The notes under the pieces were generated by a model. That model did no database searches. It was not told where the DNA came from and saw nothing but the letters and a program-made list of their open reading frames with translations. Below are positions 57,155-64,000 of a stretch of 64,000 nucleotides of DNA, in pieces. Numbering within the stretch: the first letter of the stretch is position 1; every line of letters starts with the position of its first letter. Position numbers and translations under genes: made by a program. Source of the stretch: an uncultured Treponema sp. (GTDB lineage: Bacteria > Spirochaetota > Spirochaetia > Treponematales > Treponemataceae). The stretch covers positions 224,155 to 288,154 of the forward strand of contig CAMVCB010000002.1 of assembly GCA_947165895.1 (NCBI GenBank), in the 5' to 3' direction.

Positions 57155-57285
57155 TTTGAAAAATAAAAAGCATTTAAAAAGTAATTAATAATAAAATTAA
57201 TAATACCAAATTTAAAAATAGTAATTTTTACGTAGTCGGGAAATCCCGAAAAATCTTCTAATTCAAAAATGGGGGTAATAACAAA

Positions 57286-58806
57286 ATGGGCAAGACAATC
57301 CTTGAAATGGCTCATATTACAAAAACATTCCCCGGAGTTAAGGCTCTTGATGATGTAACATTTAAGGCTGAAGAATCGGAAATCCTTTTCATCTGTGGTG
57401 AAAACGGTGCCGGTAAATCAACCTTGATGAAGGTTCTTTCTGGAGTATATCCTTTTGGATCATACAAGGGAGAAATTCGCATCGACGGAGTTGTTCAGGA
57501 ATACAAAACAATTAAAGACAGTGAAAAAGCAGGCCTTGCAATTATTTATCAGGAACTTGCATTGATTCCTGAATTGTCTGTTTACGAGAATATTTATCTT
57601 GGACACGAAATCCGGAACAAAAATGGAACAATCAACTGGAATGAAACTATCATCCAGGCTAAAAAACAGCTCGAAAGAGTAGGACTTGATGTTGACCCGA
57701 GTACAAAGATTAAGGATCTTGGTACAGGTAAACAGCAGCTTGTAGAAATTGCTAAGGCTTTGAGTAAGAACGTTCGCATTCTTATTCTTGATGAGCCTAC
57801 ATCTTCTTTGAATGAAAACGACAGTGAAAATCTGCTTAACCTTATTGTTTCGCTTAAAAAACAGGGCGTAACAAGTATCATGATTTCTCATAAGCTTAAG
57901 GAAGTAACTGCTATTGCTGACCGCGTAACTGTATTGCGCGATGGTAAGACTGTTGCCCAGCTTGAAAAAGATGAAATCAACGAAGAGCAGATTATTAAAT
58001 ATATGGTTGGTCGTGAACTTACCAACATTTATCCTAAACGTGAGCACATCAACATTGGTGACGTAGCTCTTGAAGTAAAGGACTGGAAGGTTTATGACTA
58101 TGCGGTTTCACGCCAGCTTTTGAAGGGCGTAAATCTTACAGTAAGAAAGGGTGAAATTCTTGGTCTTGCAGGTCTTATGGGCTGTGGACGTACAGAGTTT
58201 GCTTTAAGCCTTTTCGGTAACCCTCGCAAATACAAGGTAGAAGGTAAAGCTTACCATAATGGTAAAGAGGTTAACTACAAACACCCGGCAGATGCTATTG
58301 CGGACGGAATCGGATACGTTTCTGAAGACCGTAAGGGTAATGGTCTGCTTCTTCAGCAGGATGTTAAGCAGAACATTACAATTGCTTCACTTAAACAGCT
58401 TGTAAAGAACGGTATTGTAGATAAGAACAAGGAAATCGTAGTCAGCACTGAATACGTTAAAGACCTTAAGGTTAAGACACCATCTATTGATACAAAGGTA
58501 AATAATCTTTCTGGTGGTAACCAGCAGAAAGTTGCCCTTGCAAAGTGGATGATGACACGGCCTGAGGTTCTTATTCTTGATGAACCTACCCGCGGTATCG
58601 ATGTTGGTGCTAAGTATGAAATCTACTCACTTATGAATCAGCTGGTAGAGCAGGGAATGGCAATCATCATGATTTCTTCAGAATTGCCTGAAGTTCTTGG
58701 TATGAGTGACAGAATCTGTGTTGTATCTGGTGGTGTAATTGCCGGAGAAATGAGTGGTGCAGAAGCTACGCAGGAAAAAATCATGCGTATTGCTACTGAA
58801 AACTAA
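57286..58806 (+). CDS. Sugar ABC transporter ATP-binding protein (GguA-like)
   Basis: A 506-residue double ABC ATPase. The first cassette has Walker A GENGAGKSTLMKVL and Walker B LILDEPTSSLNE. The second has GLMGCGRTEFALSLFG, with the degenerate Walker A usual for this family, signature LSGGNQQKVALAKWM, and LILDEPTRGIDVGAKYEIY. It energises uptake of the sugar captured by the ChvE-like protein. A G-rich ribosome-binding site (GGGGG) lies upstream of the ATG, 185 bases after the binding-protein gene. Confidence 0.94.
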   Translation: MGKTILEMAHITKTFPGVKALDDVTFKAEESEILFICGENGAGKSTLMKVLSGVYPFGSYKGEIRIDGVVQEYKTIKDSEKAGLAIIYQELALIPELSVYENIYLGHEIRNKNGTINWNETIIQAKKQLERVGLDVDPSTKIKDLGTGKQQLVEIAKALSKNVRILILDEPTSSLNENDSENLLNLIVSLKKQGVTSIMISHKLKEVTAIADRVTVLRDGKTVAQLEKDEINEEQIIKYMVGRELTNIYPKREHINIGDVALEVKDWKVYDYAVSRQLLKGVNLTVRKGEILGLAGLMGCGRTEFALSLFGNPRKYKVEGKAYHNGKEVNYKHPADAIADGIGYVSEDRKGNGLLLQQDVKQNITIASLKQLVKNGIVDKNKEIVVSTEYVKDLKVKTPSIDTKVNNLSGGNQQKVALAKWMMTRPEVLILDEPTRGIDVGAKYEIYSLMNQLVEQGMAIIMISSELPEVLGMSDRICVVSGGVIAGEMSGAEATQEKIMRIATEN

Positions 58807-58824
58807 AATAGGAGAAATTGAAAA

Positions 58825-59991
58825 ATGGGTACATTAACTATAATTAAGCGTAACATGCGCTCTTACGGTATGTTCATTGCTTTGCTTGCCGTAATGTTGT
58901 TCTTTACACTTACAACGGAAGGTCTTTTCATGACTGCCCGTAACTTAAGTAACCTTTTTGATCAGACTGGTTATGTTGCAGTTCTTGCAATCGGTATGAC
59001 TTTGATCTTGATTGACCTTCAGATTGACCTTTCTGTTGGTTATGTTTGTGGATTTATTGGTGCTATTGTTGCTCAGATTATGCGCGTTGCTCCTGGTGTT
59101 CCGGTAGTAGTTCTTGTTCTTGCGGCAATGGTAATTGGTATTCTTGTTGGTGCTTATCAGGGCTTCCTTGTTGCAAAATGTGAGGTTCCTCCTTTCGTTG
59201 TAACTCTTGCCGGTATGTTTATTTTCCGTGGTGCTTTGCTTCTTGTAACTGGTTCTACAGGTACAATCATCATCAAGAACGAAACATTCAATGCTCTTGG
59301 TAACGGATTTATTCCTGATATCGGTGGTGAGCATGATATTCATATCCTTACAATGATTCTTGGTATTCTTCTTGTTGGATGTCTTATCGGTTCTGAAATT
59401 AAGGCTCGTGCCAACAAGGCAAAATACGGTCTTTCTGATACACCAAAAACTTTGTTCATTGCAAAGCTTCTTTTCATTGCAGTTTTGATTTTGTTCTTCA
59501 CAACAAAGCTTGCTCAGTATCACGGACTTTCATGGACAATCGTAATCGTTCTTGTTGTACTTGGTATTTACCACTTCATTACAAACAACACAGTTCTTGG
59601 ACGCCACATCTACGCTGTAGGTGGTAACCGCGAAGCTGCTCAGCTTTCAGGTATTAAGGTTGAAAAGATTTTGATGTTCGTATTCTGTAACATGGGTATG
59701 CTCGCTGGTCTTGCAGGTGTATTGTTCGCTGCCCGTCTTCAGTCAGCTACACCAACAGCTGGTAACGCATTCGAAATGGATGCCATTGCTTCAAGCTACG
59801 TTGGTGGTACATCAGCTTCTGGTGGTGTTGGTAAGGTTACAGGAACAATGATTGGTGCTCTTGTAATGTCTTCTTTGACAAACGGTATGAACCTTATGAA
59901 CGTAGGTATTTCTTATCAGTATATCGTTCGTGGTGCAGTTCTTATTGCTGCCGTATTGTTCGACGTTCGCGCACGCCGCGTAAAGATCTAA
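58825..59991 (+). CDS. Sugar ABC transporter permease (GguB-like)
   Basis: A 388-residue inner-membrane permease of the ribose/xylose class. TARNLSNLFDQTGYVAVLAIGMTLILIDLQIDLSVGYVCGF, PPFVVTLAGMFIFRGALLLVTG, YAVGGNREAAQLSGIKVEKI and MDAIASSYVGGTSASGGVGKVTG are typical; the EAA-like G-N-R-E-A-A loop contacts the ATPase. AGGAG precedes the ATG 18 bases after the ATPase gene. A strong terminator follows the operon. Confidence 0.93.
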   Translation: MGTLTIIKRNMRSYGMFIALLAVMLFFTLTTEGLFMTARNLSNLFDQTGYVAVLAIGMTLILIDLQIDLSVGYVCGFIGAIVAQIMRVAPGVPVVVLVLAAMVIGILVGAYQGFLVAKCEVPPFVVTLAGMFIFRGALLLVTGSTGTIIIKNETFNALGNGFIPDIGGEHDIHILTMILGILLVGCLIGSEIKARANKAKYGLSDTPKTLFIAKLLFIAVLILFFTTKLAQYHGLSWTIVIVLVVLGIYHFITNNTVLGRHIYAVGGNREAAQLSGIKVEKILMFVFCNMGMLAGLAGVLFAARLQSATPTAGNAFEMDAIASSYVGGTSASGGVGKVTGTMIGALVMSSLTNGMNLMNVGISYQYIVRGAVLIAAVLFDVRARRVKI

Positions 59992-60022
59992 TCTTGATCC
60001 AAATTCTCCTCTAATAAATTTT

Positions 60023-60061
60023 CCGCAAGGCTGGAAACGGTCTTGCGGTTTCTTTTTTTTT
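60023..60061 (+). terminator. Intrinsic terminator of the sugar transporter operon
   Basis: CCGCAAG (60023-60029) and CTTGCGG (60042-60048) form a perfect 7-bp stem with a 12-base loop, followed directly by a T-run of about twelve bases. Confidence 0.9.
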
Positions 60062-60064
60062 CAT

Positions 60065-60216
60065 TATAATTATAGATAAATCAATTACAGGAGGCATATA
60101 TGGACGCTAGCTCCGGGTATCCCATATTTTTACTAATTAAAAATCAAAGCCTTCTGGAAAAATCCTTCTAAAAATTTCTTTCCCTCATTTTTCCTCAAGG
60201 CGGTATCAGTGAGGAA
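60065..60216 (+). promoter_or_regulatory. Leader of the CorA-type gene with an SD-masking hairpin
   Basis: TATAAT at 60065-60070 could drive a leader of about 145 bases. It encodes a small ORF (60100-60171). TTCCTCA (60191-60197) then pairs perfectly with TGAGGAA (60210-60216), which contains the Shine-Dalgarno GAGGA of the gene at 60222. A second CCCTCA at 60182-60187 could pair with GAGG sequences, including the small ORF's own ribosome-binding site. This is the layout of a translational attenuator. Confidence 0.55.
60100..60171 (+). CDS. Candidate leader peptide upstream of the CorA-type gene
   Basis: A 23-codon ORF starting MDASSGYPIFLL and ending LLEKSF, with a near-perfect AGGAGG (60089-60094) at good spacing and its own TATAAT upstream. 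It ends 20 bases before the hairpin that masks the next ribosome-binding site. Its strong initiation signals and position suggest a regulatory peptide, for example one whose translation opens or closes that hairpin in response to magnesium or another signal. No homologue is recognised. Confidence 0.45.
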   Translation: MDASSGYPIFLLIKNQSLLEKSF

Positions 60217-60221
60217 TTAAT

Positions 60222-61253
60222 ATGATTACATACTGGCAGCAGGAAGAAGGCCGCTTTTTTAAATGTAAGAAAGATGATGTCGTAAAAACAAAACCACTCT
60301 GGATTGACGCAAGAAATGTAAATCACGATGAAGCCGAAACTCTTCAGAATGAATATGAAATCGAGCAGGACCACATTCTGGATATTCTTGACCCTGATGA
60401 GCTTTCACGAATTGAGGACGGTGAATCAGGCTATATTCTTACCATTGTAAGGGTTCCGGTTTATGATCCTTCGGCAGAAACTCCTTATTTTACAGTTCCT
60501 GTCGGAATCATCATTAAGGGGAGTACAATCATTACCCTCTGCTGGACAGACAGCGAAGTTCTTAAGGACTTCGGTTCTAACCGGGTGAGAAACGTCCGCC
60601 TTACAGACTTTCCTTCGTTTATAGTGCAGATTTTGAACCGGGCAAACCTGAACTTCCTTCGTTACCTTAAGGAAATCAACCGCCGTTCGACCGGAATCCA
60701 GAATGAAATGAAGCTGGAGATTGAAAACCGCGAAATCATGCAGATGATGAGTCTGGAAAAATCTCTTGTTTATTTTACTACTTCGCTCAAAAGTAATTCC
60801 CTTCTTTTGCAGAAAATGAGGACAACCCGTCTTATCAAATTTGACGAGGATGATATTGATTTTGTAGAAGGTGTAATGATTGACAACAGGCAGGCAATCG
60901 AAATGGCCGACACCTATTCAAGCATTATGTTCAATGTAATGAATACTTACGACTCAATCATTTCAAACAACCTGAACAACGTGATGAAAAAGCTTGCTAT
61001 CATCAACATTCTGATGATGTCTCCTACCTTTGTTACAAGTTACTTTGGAATGAACGTTAAGCTGCCCTTTGATACATTGCCGCGATACATCCCTCTTATC
61101 TGTATTTCGATTTGCTGTGTAGTTTCTGTAATTTTTACCCATCTTGCCCTGAATATTAACAAGGAAAGTATTTCAAAAATGAGGGCAAGAAGGGAGAAAA
61201 TCAAAAAGCAGAAAAAGTCTTCACGTTCTGAAAAGAAGTCTAAAATCCGCTGA
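60222..61253 (+). CDS. CorA-family divalent cation channel
   Basis: A 343-residue magnesium (or cobalt/nickel) channel. It has a large N-terminal cytoplasmic domain (WIDARNVNHDEAETLQNEYEI, ILDILDPDELSRIE). A long helix carrying NVMKKLAIINILMMSPTFVTSYFGMNV follows, with the diagnostic GMN selectivity motif after the first transmembrane helix. A second helix (YIPLICISICCVVSVIFTHLAL) and a very basic tail (KIKKQKKSSRSEKKSK) complete it. The Shine-Dalgarno GAGGA is locked in a perfect 7-bp hairpin, and a candidate leader peptide precedes it. Confidence 0.93.
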   Translation: MITYWQQEEGRFFKCKKDDVVKTKPLWIDARNVNHDEAETLQNEYEIEQDHILDILDPDELSRIEDGESGYILTIVRVPVYDPSAETPYFTVPVGIIIKGSTIITLCWTDSEVLKDFGSNRVRNVRLTDFPSFIVQILNRANLNFLRYLKEINRRSTGIQNEMKLEIENREIMQMMSLEKSLVYFTTSLKSNSLLLQKMRTTRLIKFDEDDIDFVEGVMIDNRQAIEMADTYSSIMFNVMNTYDSIISNNLNNVMKKLAIINILMMSPTFVTSYFGMNVKLPFDTLPRYIPLICISICCVVSVIFTHLALNINKESISKMRARREKIKKQKKSSRSEKKSKIR

Positions 61254-61322
61254 ATCTGTTAAGTTGTAAGAAAGCCATAAATTCAATAAAATAGGATAAA
61301 TCTTTTTTATTCAGGAATTAAT

Positions 61323-63146
61323 ATGGCAGATGCAAAATCAGTATGCCGCAAGCTTGTTTGTGCGGCTCTAAACGAATTCATAAAATCAAAGGCTTTGGAA
61401 GCAGAGCCCGTAAAAGAAGAAAACATTCAGGTTGTAACTCCTCCAAAACCCGAAATGGGAGACCTTGGAGTTCCTCTTTTTGCATTTGCAAAATCACTTC
61501 ATATGGCACCTCCTCAGATTGCCGCAGAGCTTGCAAAGCTTATTACAGATAAATCAATCGGTGAATTTATTGCCGTTGGCCCTTATGTAAACGTAAAGCT
61601 TGATAAGGCAGGAAGTGCGGCAGGAATTCTTGATGCAATCCGCGCACAGAAGGAAGAATATGGTTCTTTCGGCTCCGACGGTAAAAAGCCTCTTGAAGGC
61701 CGCCGCGTAATGGTTGAATATTCTTCTCCAAATACAAACAAGCCTTTGCACCTGGGCCATTTGCGTAATGATGCCCTTGGTGAATCTGTAAGCCGTATTC
61801 TTAAGGCAGCGGGTGCAGAAGTTTACAAGGTAGACCTTATTAATAACCGCGGTGTTCACATCTGTAAATCTATGCTGGCTTATAAGCTTTTCCACGAGGC
61901 AAAGGGTGATACACCTGAAAGTCTTGGCATGAAGGGTGACCACTTTGTAGGCCAGTGCTACATTGAATTTGACCGCTATCTTAAGGGCGAAAAAGACAAG
62001 CCTGAAACAGCTCATCCGGAAGCAAATCAGATGGCAGAAGATATGCTTATTAAGTGGGAACAGGGGGATCCTGAAATCCGCGCCCTATGGCAGAAGATGA
62101 ACGACTGGACTCTGGAAGGCGTAAAACAAACTTATGCCAGAACAGGAGTTTCTTTTGATAAGCTTTATATGGAAAGCGAAACCTACCTTAAGGGTAAGGA
62201 CGAAATTCTTAAAGGCCTTGAAAAAGGCGTTTTCTTTAAGGCTGAGGATGGTTCTGTGCGAATTGACGTTACAGACGTTGTCGGAAAGGGAAAAGACGAA
62301 GACAATCACGAAAAAGTTCTTCTCCGCAAGGACGGAACTTCTGTTTATATTACTCAGGATATTGGTACTGCAATCAGCCGCCACGACGACTGGGCTTTTA
62401 ATCAGCTGGTTTATGTTGTTGCAAGCGAGCAGAACTACCACTTTAAGATTCTCTTCCACATCCTTAAAAAACTGGGCTTTGAGTGGGCAGACAAGCTTTA
62501 TCACCTGAGCTATGGACTTGTAAACCTTCCAAGCGGACGAATGAAGAGCCGCGAAGGTACAATTGTTGACGCTGATGATTTGATTGATTCCCTCCATGCT
62601 CAGGCTCTGGAGGCAATTAAGGAAAGGGGCCGCGACGGTGATGTAGGGGACGCAGATGATGTTGCAGAAAAGGTAGCCCTTGGAGCCTTGCATTATTATC
62701 TTTTGCAGGCAACACCAATTAAAGACATGCTCTTTAATCCGGAAGAATCTTTGAGCTTTAACGGAAACACAGGTCCTTACCTTCAGTACATGGGTGCCCG
62801 AATAAACTCAATTCTTGGAAAGGCTGCAGAAGCAGGACTTAAGGCAGACTATTCTAAAGATGCCGTTGCCCTTTTGAAGGCAGAAGAAGAATGGGAGCTT
62901 ATTAAGCAGCTGGGAGATTACCCTGCAACTGTTCAGAAGGCTGCAGAAAATCTTGATTCAAGCGTAATGGCCGCTTACCTTTACGAAACAAGTAAGCTTT
63001 TCAGTAAGTTCTACCAAAACTGTTCAATAATGAACGCAGAAGACAAAAAGCTTGCCGCAGCCCGTCTTTACCTTGCAGAATGTACTTTGCAGGTAATGAA
63101 AAATGCAATGAATCTGGTATTGGTTCCATATTTGGAACGTATGTAA
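61323..63146 (+). CDS. argS: Arginyl-tRNA synthetase
   Basis: Charges tRNA-Arg. The 607-residue class I enzyme has the ArgRS N-terminal domain (PPKPEMGDLGVPLFAFAK). The HIGH-like motif is HLGH in SSPNTNKPLHLGHLRNDALG. The KMSKS position reads RMKSREGT, as in many ArgRS. The C-terminal anticodon domain ends QVMKNAMNLVLVPYLERM. It is followed by a short hairpin and the start of hisC. Confidence 0.96.
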   Translation: MADAKSVCRKLVCAALNEFIKSKALEAEPVKEENIQVVTPPKPEMGDLGVPLFAFAKSLHMAPPQIAAELAKLITDKSIGEFIAVGPYVNVKLDKAGSAAGILDAIRAQKEEYGSFGSDGKKPLEGRRVMVEYSSPNTNKPLHLGHLRNDALGESVSRILKAAGAEVYKVDLINNRGVHICKSMLAYKLFHEAKGDTPESLGMKGDHFVGQCYIEFDRYLKGEKDKPETAHPEANQMAEDMLIKWEQGDPEIRALWQKMNDWTLEGVKQTYARTGVSFDKLYMESETYLKGKDEILKGLEKGVFFKAEDGSVRIDVTDVVGKGKDEDNHEKVLLRKDGTSVYITQDIGTAISRHDDWAFNQLVYVVASEQNYHFKILFHILKKLGFEWADKLYHLSYGLVNLPSGRMKSREGTIVDADDLIDSLHAQALEAIKERGRDGDVGDADDVAEKVALGALHYYLLQATPIKDMLFNPEESLSFNGNTGPYLQYMGARINSILGKAAEAGLKADYSKDAVALLKAEEEWELIKQLGDYPATVQKAAENLDSSVMAAYLYETSKLFSKFYQNCSIMNAEDKKLAAARLYLAECTLQVMKNAMNLVLVPYLERM

Positions 63147-63162
63147 GTGCCGTTATCGGCAC
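63147..63162 (+). terminator. Short stem-loop between argS and hisC
   Basis: GTGCCG-TTAT-CGGCAC forms a perfect 6-bp stem beginning right after the argS stop. Only a short T-run follows, so readthrough into hisC is likely. Confidence 0.45.
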
Positions 63163-63177
63163 GTTTAGGAGACACTT

Positions 63178-64000
63178 ATGCTAACATCAAGCCGTATGCA
63201 GGGCCTTCACCCTTATGTTCCGGGTGAACAGCCGAAAGACAGAGACTATATAAAAATTAATGCGAACGAAAATCCTTATCCGCCATGCCCTGAAGTTCAG
63301 CAGGCGGTAATTGATTTTGTCCAGAAGCATCCGGAAAAGCTTGGAGTTTACCCTGACCCTGACTCAAACGAGCTTCACGCGGCAATTGCAGACATGCTCA
63401 ATAAAACAGGCGGAGTTCTCTGCCGTGCAAAGGTAAATGGCGGGGAAGTAAGTCCTTCCGGCGAAGATAAAATTCCTTTTACCGTTACTCCGGACATGAT
63501 TTACAGCGGAAACGGCAGTGACGAAGTTCTTTCTTTTGTATTCTATGCTTTTTTTGACTCTTCAAAAAAGTTTGTAATGCCTCAGTTTACCTACAGCTTT
63601 TATCCGGTTTATGCAGGCTTTTACAATATTCCAATGGATAATGTTCCCCTGCGTGCTGACTGGACTCTGGACACAGATGAAATGCTTAAGCGTGCCAGAG
63701 ATAACAGAGGCGGAATTATTTTTGCAAACCCTAACGCTCCTACAGGCCTGGGCCTTAGCCGGGAACAGGTTCGCCAGATGCTCAAAGCATCTTCATCAGA
63801 TGAAATCTTTATTGTAGACGAAGCCTATGTTGATTTTGGCGGTCAATCCTGCATTCCTCTTCTTGCTGAATTCAAAAATCTTGTAATTGTAAGAACCTTT
63901 TCTAAGAGCCTTTGCGGGGCAGGGCAGCGCCTTGGCTATATTGTTGCAAATCCTGAGCTTGTAAACGTGGTTACAACCGTAAAAAACAGCGTAAATCACT
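63178..64000 (+). CDS. hisC: Histidinol-phosphate aminotransferase (3' truncated)
   Basis: Transfers an amino group in histidine synthesis, using pyridoxal phosphate. The first 274 residues are in the window: LHPYVPGE, INANENPYPPCPEV, GVYPDPDSNEL, YSGNGSDEVLSFVFYAF, FANPNAPTGLGLSREQV, FIVDEAYVDFGG and the Lys motif VRTFSKSLCGAGQRLGYI. A short insertion (KVNGGEVSPSGEDKIP) precedes the PDMIYSGNGSDE strand. The ATG at 63178 has AGGAG six bases upstream. The frame is open at the window edge. Confidence 0.93.
   Translation, partial: MLTSSRMQGLHPYVPGEQPKDRDYIKINANENPYPPCPEVQQAVIDFVQKHPEKLGVYPDPDSNELHAAIADMLNKTGGVLCRAKVNGGEVSPSGEDKIPFTVTPDMIYSGNGSDEVLSFVFYAFFDSSKKFVMPQFTYSFYPVYAGFYNIPMDNVPLRADWTLDTDEMLKRARDNRGGIIFANPNAPTGLGLSREQVRQMLKASSSDEIFIVDEAYVDFGGQSCIPLLAEFKNLVIVRTFSKSLCGAGQRLGYIVANPELVNVVTTVKNSVNH

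Noticed and set aside
59992..60221. M-box magnesium riboswitch before the CorA-type gene
   Set aside because: The conserved M-box core sequences are not visible. A coding leader plus an SD-masking hairpin explains the region better.

Overview
The window reads as a stretch of a spirochaete chromosome, most likely a host-associated Treponema. This is a judgement from gene content and protein sequence, not a search. Pointers are a FliL-like protein, an outer-membrane barrel followed by a FlgD-Ig/OmpA protein, a membrane protein with a long acidic repeat, a ChvE/GguAB-type sugar transporter, and moderate GC. Nearly every base is coding. No gap between genes exceeds 300 bases; most gaps of 80-240 bases hold folded repeat elements. 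I saw no rRNA, tRNA, CRISPR array, transposase or prophage gene.

Layout. 1-7985: the end of asnA, a radical-SAM-like protein without its iron-sulfur cysteines, an RluA-type pseudouridine synthase, a YihY protein fused to a cyclic-nucleotide-binding domain, asnS, a MATE pump bracketed by two related hairpin elements, and a small tyrosine phosphatase. 8006-11495 is an AT-rich accessory island: a HigBA-like toxin-antitoxin pair, an XRE regulator, and a five-gene run of small exported proteins, three of them tandem paralogues. 11685-18123: metA, an alpha/beta hydrolase with its triad replaced, a U32 protein, a lipoprotein phosphoesterase and a RelA/SpoT enzyme. 18263-25686: a TolC/adaptor/RND operon with its small accessory protein, and an SLC1-type carrier fused to a GHKL-like domain. 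25702-33708: prmC, prfA, a HAD phosphatase, a diguanylate cyclase, ispH and mnmG. 33888-45553: a STAS/zinc-ribbon protein, then mostly minus-strand genes (oxidoreductase, methyltransferase, add, pepF, B12-type radical SAM, glycosyltransferase, FliL-like, hflX) interrupted by a second MATE pump. 45649-55799: cell-envelope genes and two folate genes. 56036-64000: the sugar ABC transporter, a CorA-type channel behind a candidate leader peptide, argS and the start of hisC.

Themes. (1) About ten genes have a -10 hexamer only 6-9 bases before the start codon and no Shine-Dalgarno sequence, so leaderless mRNAs seem common. (2) At least two families of folded intergenic elements keep a conserved core or internal loop while the flanking stems change in compensated pairs. 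(3) Several conserved enzymes carry Ser/Ala/Pro/Gly-rich loop insertions. (4) Several proteins have a familiar fold whose catalytic or substrate-binding residues are missing. Strongest leads for new biology: the two hairpin families, the CorA leader, the exported-protein island and the SLC1-GHKL fusion.
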